Shown: positions 58,950 through 64,000 of the stretch, piece by piece
Position numbering within the stretch: position 1 is the stretch's first letter
Layout of the letters: each line of letters opens with the position of its first letter
Assembly (NCBI GenBank): GCA_963805645.1
Contig: CAWDVA010000007.1
Coordinates: 496,001 to 560,000, forward strand
Length of the DNA: 64,000 bases
Direction: 5' to 3'
From: CAVXEH01 sp963805645
Lineage (GTDB): Bacteria; Chloroflexota; Limnocylindria; QHBO01
Program-made: the position numbers and the translations under genes
Notes under the pieces: generated by a model
The model's database searches: none
Told to the model about the DNA's origin: nothing
The model's input: the letters and a program-made list of their open reading frames with translations, nothing else

Positions 58950-59919
58950 CACAGCTGACGACGATCTCTTCGAGGGACGCCTCCGCGACGCGCTCCGACG
59001 GGAGGTGCAGCGGAGCGCCGTCCACGTCACCGCCGAGCAGCTGCACGCGGCGGCCAGTGCGCCGCCCGAACCGTGGCGGCCGCCCCGATGGTGGCCGGTC
59101 GCGGGCCTCGCCACGGCGGCCGTCTTCCTGCTGGTGGCGCTGCGCGTCATGACCAACCTTGCGGTACCAAATGATCTCGTGCCGCAGGCGACCGGGCCGG
59201 CGAGGTCCTCCGCGCAGGACGGCACGGCGGCCACCCCGGCGCCCATCACCCTCGCCGACTGCCGGATCTACCCCGAGGACGCGCGGCTGGCGTTCGACGG
59301 CTGGGCGACCACGGACGTGCTCGGCGTCAGCGGAGGGGCAGCGAAGCCCGGTCAGCCGGTGTACGCCCTGGTGACTCGTGGCCTCGCCGAGTGGGTTGGC
59401 TGGCGGAGCCCGGACGCCGGTCCCATCTTCCCGGCGCCGGTTGGCCGCATGGGGTGCATCTTCGACCCGTCCTCCGGGACCGTGAGCCTGGTCGGCGTGC
59501 CCATGGACTGGCAGCCGCCCGCGATGATCGACGGGTGCCCTTCGTCACCGCAGGACGAGTACGCCGGATACCAGGAGATCGGCGGTCCCCGAGCCTGGGC
59601 CCTGCTCCCCACCGGCCCCACCGGCTGGACCAGCGGCGAGCGCGCCATCATCCTCTACCGGCTCACCCCTCCGCTGGCCGCCGGCGAGACGCTCACCGCC
59701 TGGGCCGTCCCGCTCCGCGGCGGCGACCGGGTCGACGGCAGCGTGGGAACGGCTTCGACGACTCCCCGCTCAGGCGCACCCGGCCCGACGCCGGAACAGG
59801 GGGCATTCAGCTACTACGTCGTGGAGCAGCCGTTCTCGAGGTCCGGGTGCTGGGTGCTCAACGTGACGATCGACGGCCAGCTGGCCGGGTCCGCGATCAC
59901 GCTCGTCGCCGCGCCCTGA
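58939..59919 (+). CDS. Single-span membrane protein, possible anti-sigma factor with extracellular domain
   Basis: The 326-residue protein has a cytosolic N-terminus of about 50 residues (LFEGRLRDALRREVQRSAV), one membrane helix (about 57-74, VAGLATAAVFLLVALRVM) and a large outside domain (about 80-326). The outside domain contains several cysteines (ADCRIYPED, GRMGCIF, DGCPSSP, SGCWVLN) that could form disulphides. The arrangement and the 11-bp overlap with the sigma-like gene fit an anti-sigma/sensor role, but no zinc-binding anti-sigma motif is visible. Unknown family. Confidence 0.65.
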   Translation: MPGDTADDDLFEGRLRDALRREVQRSAVHVTAEQLHAAASAPPEPWRPPRWWPVAGLATAAVFLLVALRVMTNLAVPNDLVPQATGPARSSAQDGTAATPAPITLADCRIYPEDARLAFDGWATTDVLGVSGGAAKPGQPVYALVTRGLAEWVGWRSPDAGPIFPAPVGRMGCIFDPSSGTVSLVGVPMDWQPPAMIDGCPSSPQDEYAGYQEIGGPRAWALLPTGPTGWTSGERAIILYRLTPPLAAGETLTAWAVPLRGGDRVDGSVGTASTTPRSGAPGPTPEQGAFSYYVVEQPFSRSGCWVLNVTIDGQLAGSAITLVAAP

Positions 59920-59934
59920 CGACCGGACGCGATC

Positions 59935-59957
59935 CGCCGCGCGGCAGGCGCGCGGCG
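59935..59957. terminator. Hairpin between convergent gene ends
   Basis: An 8-bp stem, CGCCGCGC (59935-59942) with GCGCGGCG (59950-59957), encloses a 7-nt loop. It lies in the 46-bp gap between the membrane-protein stop and the convergent ybeY stop. No T-run follows. A shared terminator is plausible. Confidence 0.45.
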
Positions 59958-59965
59958 ACCTGAGC

Positions 59966-60562
59966 CTACGTCCCGGAGCGCACCGCGTGCCCGTCGCGGT
60001 CGAAGAGGGAGCCGGGACGCCAGTCGACGTGGCGATGGGTGCGGTGGAGGATCGCGAGGACCTGGCGCTCGAGCGCCCGCATGACCTGCTCCTCCTCCAG
60101 CTCGGCGTGGTCGTGGCCAAGCAGGTGGAGCGTCCCGTGAATGGTGAGCAGGACGAGCTCCTCGAGGACGCTCCACTCTCCACCCGCCGCCTGGCGAACC
60201 GCCTGGTCCACGTCGAGCACCACGTCGCCGAGCAGGAGAGGCCCGGGCGGGGAGATGTCGTCGTCGGCGATCCGTGAGCGGCCGTCCTCGATGGCCCAGG
60301 CGTGCAGCGGGAATGAGAGGACATCGGTGGGACCCCTCTCGCCCATGTGATCGAAGTTGAGGCGGGTCATCTCGGCATCGGCGACAAGGCTGATCTCGAC
60401 CTCGCACGCCTGGCTGCCGAGGCCGGCCCGGGTCGTCTCCGCAACGGTTGCCTCGAGGAGCGCCAGCGCGTCGTCCACGGCCACGGGGTCACAGGCAGCC
60501 GCCAATCGCTCCCGCCCGATGCGATCGTGAACCCGGCTCGAGCAGCTCATGGCTGCGGTCAT
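59966..60562 (-). CDS. ybeY: Endoribonuclease YbeY (rRNA maturation factor)
   Basis: The 198-residue protein has the zinc motif H-x3-H-x5-H in HGTLHLLGHDHAELEE and the family segments LNFDHMGERGPTDVLSFP and GDVVLDVDQAV. YbeY processes 16S rRNA ends and acts in ribosome quality control. The start is uncertain: ATG 60562 gives 198 aa, ATG 60550 slightly less, and TTG 60589 slightly more; none has a good ribosome-binding site. The C-terminal extension after the zinc motif (about 50 residues) is longer than usual. It follows the PgpH-like gene. Confidence 0.9.
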   Translation of the reverse strand: MTAAMSCSSRVHDRIGRERLAAACDPVAVDDALALLEATVAETTRAGLGSQACEVEISLVADAEMTRLNFDHMGERGPTDVLSFPLHAWAIEDGRSRIADDDISPPGPLLLGDVVLDVDQAVRQAAGGEWSVLEELVLLTIHGTLHLLGHDHAELEEEQVMRALERQVLAILHRTHRHVDWRPGSLFDRDGHAVRSGT

Positions 60563-60623
60563 CGTAGGCGGCTGAAGCGCCCGGCTCAAGGTCTGCGCAT
60601 CGCTTCACGGTGACGTGACGCGC

Positions 60624-62756
60624 TCAGGCTCCGCTGCCTTTCTCCGCCTCTCGACGCTGCTCGAGCGGCAGCACGTTGTCGGGGTACTTGATCCGGCTGT
60701 GGTACATGCCAAGCAGCTGCTGGACGAACGCCTCCTTGATCTGGGAGATGTTGTGCAGCGTGAGCTCGGCGTCGTCGAGCTGGCCGTCCTCGACCCGGGC
60801 ATCCACGATACGGTCGACCATGGTGCGGATGGATGCCTCGTCCTTGCTGTCGAGGGAGCGGACCGATGCCTCCACGCCATCGGACAGCATGAGGATGGCC
60901 GCCTCCCGGCTCTGCGGCTTGGGCCCCGGATAGCGGAATCGGTTCTTGTCGACGGCCTCGGCGTCGCCGCCGGCCTCGCGGAGGGCCTTGTTGTAGAAGA
61001 AGCTCATCACGCTGGTGCCGTGATGCTGCGGGATGAAGCCGATGATCTGCACCGGCAGCCCGTTCTCGTAGCCGAGATCGATCCCGTCGCGGATGTGCGC
61101 GGCAATGATCCGCGCGCTCGTCTCGGCGTCGATCTCGTCGTGGATGTTCCGCGCACCCGCCTGGTTCTCGATGAACGCCAGCGGATTCTTCATCTTGCCG
61201 ATGTCGTGGTAGTACGCGGCGACCCGGACCAGGAGGGGGTCGGCCCCGATCGTCTCAGCGGCTCGCTCGCCGAGATTGCCGACCATCACCGCGTGATGGT
61301 ACGTGCCGGGCGTCTCGAGCAGGAGCCGCCGCAGCAGCCGATTCGACGGGTTCGCGAGCTCGAGGAGCTGGAAGACGGTCATGATCCCGAACAGGTTGCC
61401 GAGCATGGCGAACGAGCCCACCGCCAGGACCACGGAGAGGAATGCGTTCACCAGCCCTGCGCCCGCCAGCTGGCCGATGCCGGTCGCATCGGTTCCCTCC
61501 AGCATCCCGAAGGCCACCACCACGAGCACGTTGCTCAATGCCAGGAAGAGACCGGCGCGCAGGAAGGCGTTCAGACGCTCGGCCCGCACGATGGCAAGCA
61601 GCGCCGTCATCCCGCCGGCCATGACATAGACCGCGGGCTCCAGGCCGCTGGGGTTCACGATGCCCGCAACGACCGCCAGGGCGGCAGCCATCGCCGCGCC
61701 GGCGTACCCCTCCAGCAGGATCCCCACCAGGAGCACCGTCGCGGAGGTGGGAACGGCGTAGGTCCAGACCGAACGGTCACCCGCCACGCGGACCGCGACG
61801 GCGCTGACGATCAGGGCCAGGACGAAGAGGAGGAGCGAGCGGTTTCGATGCCAGATGACTGGCTGGAATCGCCACAGGAAGGTGACGAGCAGCACCGAGA
61901 GAAGGAGCGACAGCAGGCCGTTGCCGATGGTCGTCTCGAGGGCGAAGCGCGGCCGCGTCAGGCCGAACTGGTCGAGCTTCTCCATCGCCAGCGCGCTGAT
62001 GCGATCTCCGGCGCGAACGATGGACTCGCCCTTCTGGACGAGCACCGTGACGGGCTGGACCGCATCGCGTGCGGCCTGGCGCGCCTGCTCGGTGGCCGTC
62101 TGGCTCACCTCCTGGTTGGCGGCCACGAAGCCCGCCGCGAGGTCGCCGGCGATCGCCCGGTCATCGTCGGTCAGGTCGGTGGTGATGGCGTTGCGAACCT
62201 CCTGGCGCACGGAGTCCAGGTCATCGACGCGAACCGTCCCCGCCTGGGTGGTGGCCAGCACGCTGCGTGCGTCGGCTGTGAGCGCCGCCCAGCGAACGCG
62301 CGACATGCTGGCAATCTGGCTGATCTGCGCCTCGGAGAGCTTGGTCCCGGCCGCCTGCGTGATGCTGGAGACCAGCTGGTCGGCAGCGATGGTGTTGTCG
62401 TCGCGTTGCTGGAGCAGCTGTGCCACTTGCTCCACCGCGGCGTCGAAGGCGCCAAGCTGGGCGGCGGCGATGTCCTGGGGCGGCCGGATCTGCGTGTACA
62501 CCGGTGCCACGCTGGCGGCGGCCTGCGTCCTTGCCGCATCCGTCTGGGATGCGCTGACGAACTGCGTCGTGCGCGGCGCACTGATGTCACGCTGGGCTAC
62601 CTGCCCGACCTCCAGGGTCACCTGCCCCGGGGTGAGATCCAGGGTCAGGATCGCCATCAGGGCCGCGGTCAGGATGGCGATGACGATCACGGCCCGGGCA
62701 ATGGGACCCCGGCCGAGCGGAGTGTCTCCCTGTGCGAGCGTGCGCGGGACGAACAT
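60624..62756 (-). CDS. PgpH-like 7TM-HD phosphohydrolase (c-di-AMP phosphodiesterase type)
   Basis: The 710-residue protein has an N-terminal helix (about 18-40) and a large extracellular domain (about 45-270). Seven membrane helices follow (about 290-480), then a cytosolic HD domain with YHHAVMVGNLGERAAE and AAYYHDIGKMKNPLAF (HD motif), and IIGFIPQHHGTSVM. This is the 7TMR-HDED/HD layout of PgpH, which hydrolyses cyclic-di-AMP. ATG 62756 was chosen; a TTG at 62789 is possible. Position between yqeY and ybeY matches Gram-positive and Chloroflexota gene order. Confidence 0.92.
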   Translation of the reverse strand: MFVPRTLAQGDTPLGRGPIARAVIVIAILTAALMAILTLDLTPGQVTLEVGQVAQRDISAPRTTQFVSASQTDAARTQAAASVAPVYTQIRPPQDIAAAQLGAFDAAVEQVAQLLQQRDDNTIAADQLVSSITQAAGTKLSEAQISQIASMSRVRWAALTADARSVLATTQAGTVRVDDLDSVRQEVRNAITTDLTDDDRAIAGDLAAGFVAANQEVSQTATEQARQAARDAVQPVTVLVQKGESIVRAGDRISALAMEKLDQFGLTRPRFALETTIGNGLLSLLLSVLLVTFLWRFQPVIWHRNRSLLLFVLALIVSAVAVRVAGDRSVWTYAVPTSATVLLVGILLEGYAGAAMAAALAVVAGIVNPSGLEPAVYVMAGGMTALLAIVRAERLNAFLRAGLFLALSNVLVVVAFGMLEGTDATGIGQLAGAGLVNAFLSVVLAVGSFAMLGNLFGIMTVFQLLELANPSNRLLRRLLLETPGTYHHAVMVGNLGERAAETIGADPLLVRVAAYYHDIGKMKNPLAFIENQAGARNIHDEIDAETSARIIAAHIRDGIDLGYENGLPVQIIGFIPQHHGTSVMSFFYNKALREAGGDAEAVDKNRFRYPGPKPQSREAAILMLSDGVEASVRSLDSKDEASIRTMVDRIVDARVEDGQLDDAELTLHNISQIKEAFVQQLLGMYHSRIKYPDNVLPLEQRREAEKGSGA

Positions 62757-62766
62757 GGGCGGGCGC

Positions 62767-63225
62767 CTAGGCGCCCTCTCCCCCGGCAAGCAGCCGCTTC
62801 ACGACCTCGCTGACGGCTCGACCGTCGGCGCGGCCACGGACCTGCGGGACCAGGCGGCCCATCACCTTGCCCATCTCCGATGGCGACGAGGCCCCCGTCT
62901 CGGCGATCACCGCGCGGGCGAGCGACTCAAGCTCGGCATCCCCGAGCTGCGCGGGCATGAACTCGGCCAGGATGGCGGCCTCCGCCTCTTCCTCCACGGC
63001 CCGATCCTCGCGGCCGGCGTTCCGGTACACCTCGATCGACTCCCGGCGCTGCTTCACCTGGCGGCCAAGGACCTCGACGATCTCGTCATCGGTCAGGTCA
63101 CGGCGCAGCTCGATCTTGCGGTTGTGGGCAGCCGCCATCGCCATGCGCAACGTCTGCGTGCGACGGCTGTCGCGCGCTCTCATCGCGTCGCGCATGGCGC
63201 CCTCGATGCGGTCGAGCAGGGTCAT
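62767..63225 (-). CDS. yqeY: GatB/YqeY domain-containing protein
   Basis: The 152-residue protein begins MTLLDRIEGAMRDAMRARD and has the YqeY/GatB-tail pattern (LRMAMAAAHNRKIE, YRNAGREDRAVEEEAEAAIL, FMPAQLGDAEL, GKVMGRLVPQVRGRADG). It is an all-helical domain related to the tRNA-binding tail of the amidotransferase subunit GatB, probably linked with tRNA metabolism. ATG 63225 is the family-type start. It lies downstream of rpsU. Confidence 0.93.
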   Translation of the reverse strand: MTLLDRIEGAMRDAMRARDSRRTQTLRMAMAAAHNRKIELRRDLTDDEIVEVLGRQVKQRRESIEVYRNAGREDRAVEEEAEAAILAEFMPAQLGDAELESLARAVIAETGASSPSEMGKVMGRLVPQVRGRADGRAVSEVVKRLLAGGEGA

Positions 63226-63301
63226 GGCTGAACCGATGCGGGCGGAGTGCCTGGCCATCGGTCTGATGGCCGCCTCCGCCGGTTGAGGCGTGCGTCTGGC
63301 G

Positions 63302-63478
63302 CTACTGGCGGGAAACCTTGCGCTTCTTGGCTTCCTTGCGCTTTCGCTTCACGCTGGGCTTCTCGTAGTGCTCGCGGCGCCGTGCCTCAGCCAGGATCCC
63401 CGACTGCTGGATCTTCTTGTTGAAGCGGCGCAGCGCGCTCTCGAACGTCTCGTTCTCGCCCACGCGGACCTCTGCCAA
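63302..63478 (-). CDS. rpsU: 30S ribosomal protein S21
   Basis: The 58-residue basic protein reads AEVRVGENETFESALRRF, then NKKIQQSGILAEARRREHYE and a Lys/Arg-rich end (KRKRKEAKKRK), a clear S21. The start is TTG 63478: AGGAGG lies 7 nt upstream, while longer in-frame starts add an Arg-rich segment not seen in S21. S21 helps mRNA binding near the Shine-Dalgarno anti-site. It is followed by yqeY, the usual partner. Confidence 0.95.
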   Translation of the reverse strand: MAEVRVGENETFESALRRFNKKIQQSGILAEARRREHYEKPSVKRKRKEAKKRKVSRQ

Positions 63479-63709
63479 ACGTCTCGCCTCCTCTCCGCCT
63501 TCATAGTCGTGCCCCTCGCGGCGCGCACCCCGGTGCGCCCGTGTGCGAGATGCACGCAAGCCGATGAACCTTACCAGCGACCCGGAGGAGGGTCAATCGA
63601 GGCCGCAGGGTCCACATGGCCCTTGCCATGGCGAGATCGGCTCCACATCCGGACCGCGTGTCGCCATCGAAGACCGCTGGCGCCACCGCCGCGTGCGCGA
63701 GAACAACAC

Positions 63710-63733
63710 TATACTGACTGACCGTCAGTCAGT
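63710..63733 (+). promoter_or_regulatory. TetR-type operator overlapping a -10 box
   Basis: A perfect 21-bp dyad, arms ACTGACTGAC (63713-63722) and GTCAGTCAGT (63724-63733) around one C, overlaps a TATACT box (63710-63715). It lies 5 bp before the ATG of the TetR gene. The size and placing are typical of a TetR-family operator for autorepression. It lies in the 260-bp divergent gap to rpsU, which also must hold the rpsU promoter. Confidence 0.8.
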
Positions 63734-63738
63734 TACCC

Positions 63739-64000
63739 ATGGAGCCAATGACCGCCACAACCTCGACCACGCGCAGGGCACGCACGCGGAGCGCGCTCGT
63801 CGACGCCACCGTCTCGCTGCTGCGCGAGCGGGGCCTCTCCGAGGCATCGGTCGACGACATTGTCCGGACCGCGGGCGTCGCCAAGGGCACGTTCTACCTC
63901 TACTTCGACTCGAAGGACGACGCGGTGAACGCCGTAGCCGAACGCCTGGTGGAAGGGGTGGGCACTCTCGTCGAGGAGACGCTCGCGGCCCCCGACCGTT
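63739..64000 (+). CDS. TetR-family transcriptional regulator, N-terminal part (cut by window edge)
   Basis: The first 87 codons are visible. After a Thr/Arg-rich start (MEPMTATTSTTRRARTRSAL) comes the TetR helix-turn-helix (about 17-62: LVDATVSLLRERGLSEASVDD and AGVAKGTFYLYFDSKDDAV, with the typical G-T-F-Y-x-Y-F segment). The ligand domain lies outside the window. The dyad at 63713-63733 immediately upstream is its likely own operator. Confidence 0.9.
   Translation, partial: MEPMTATTSTTRRARTRSALVDATVSLLRERGLSEASVDDIVRTAGVAKGTFYLYFDSKDDAVNAVAERLVEGVGTLVEETLAAPDR

Overview
The window is a 64 kb, very GC-rich bacterial chromosome fragment. It is densely coded, with many GTG/TTG starts and 4-bp ATGA/GTGA gene overlaps. 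The gene content (nickel superoxide dismutase with its maturation protease, full fatty-acid and acetyl-CoA carboxylase genes, PgpH-type HD phosphohydrolase, rpsU-yqeY order, several ECF sigma factors, possible leaderless promoters) suggests a free-living member of the Chloroflexota (perhaps a Limnocylindria-like lineage) or a related high-GC Gram-positive-like group. That placement is inference; there is no rRNA or tRNA here to settle it. No phage, insertion sequence or CRISPR array was seen.

Layout. 1-1087: end of an unknown operon with a tiny membrane protein, divergent from an ABATE/CGNR zinc-finger regulator. 1326-4935: a translationally coupled three-gene magnesium/divalent-metal operon (soluble MgtE-N/CBS protein, NRAMP-related transporter, CorA). 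5301-11875: a complete bacterial microcompartment (BMC) operon, with a SorC-type regulator, RpiB, DeoC, two tandem-domain shell proteins, one hexamer protein, three pentamer proteins and a PduP-type aldehyde dehydrogenase. This is a sugar-phosphate-utilising (SPU-like) compartment, and it is the most distinctive system in the window. 12032-16090: DNA alkyl repair with an ECF sigma factor, small proteins, and the NiSOD pair. 16174-27115 (minus): biotin ligase, ECF sigma factor and membrane partner, then accD-accA-(biotin-less BCCP homologue)-fabD-accC-fabZ-fabF-accB-fabH-fabG. 27243-29614: trpS and an AI-2E-type permease. 29633-32770 (minus): cobalamin ABC importer under a cobalamin riboswitch. 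32849-43575 (minus): SWIM-finger protein, sugar-phosphate isomerase/mutase, DUF374 acyltransferase, mannose-1-P guanylyltransferase, proC, a TPR-like protein, then a methyl-cycle group (metK, ahcY, apt). 43704-48863: toroid-fold protein, aconitase, MFS exporter. 49099-52094: sdpRI-like regulator/immunity pair joined to a yxlEFG-like ABC module. 52100-64000: GNAT, membrane protein, mfd, pth, an FAD oxidase with a sigma-like/anti-sigma-like pair, ybeY, a PgpH-like protein, yqeY, rpsU and the start of a TetR gene.

How the genes work together. In the BMC, DeoC would split deoxyribose-5-phosphate into glyceraldehyde-3-phosphate and acetaldehyde. The aldehyde dehydrogenase would turn the acetaldehyde into acetyl-CoA inside the shell, while RpiB handles a pentose phosphate. 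No phosphotransacylase or alcohol dehydrogenase is encoded alongside, so NAD+ and CoA recycling must use another route. BirA at the head of the acc/fab run would biotinylate the AccB encoded about 8 kb downstream. A second BCCP-like protein in the run has lost the biotinyl lysine and may be regulatory. The B12 importer, MetK, AhcY and Apt fit an active methionine/SAM cycle.
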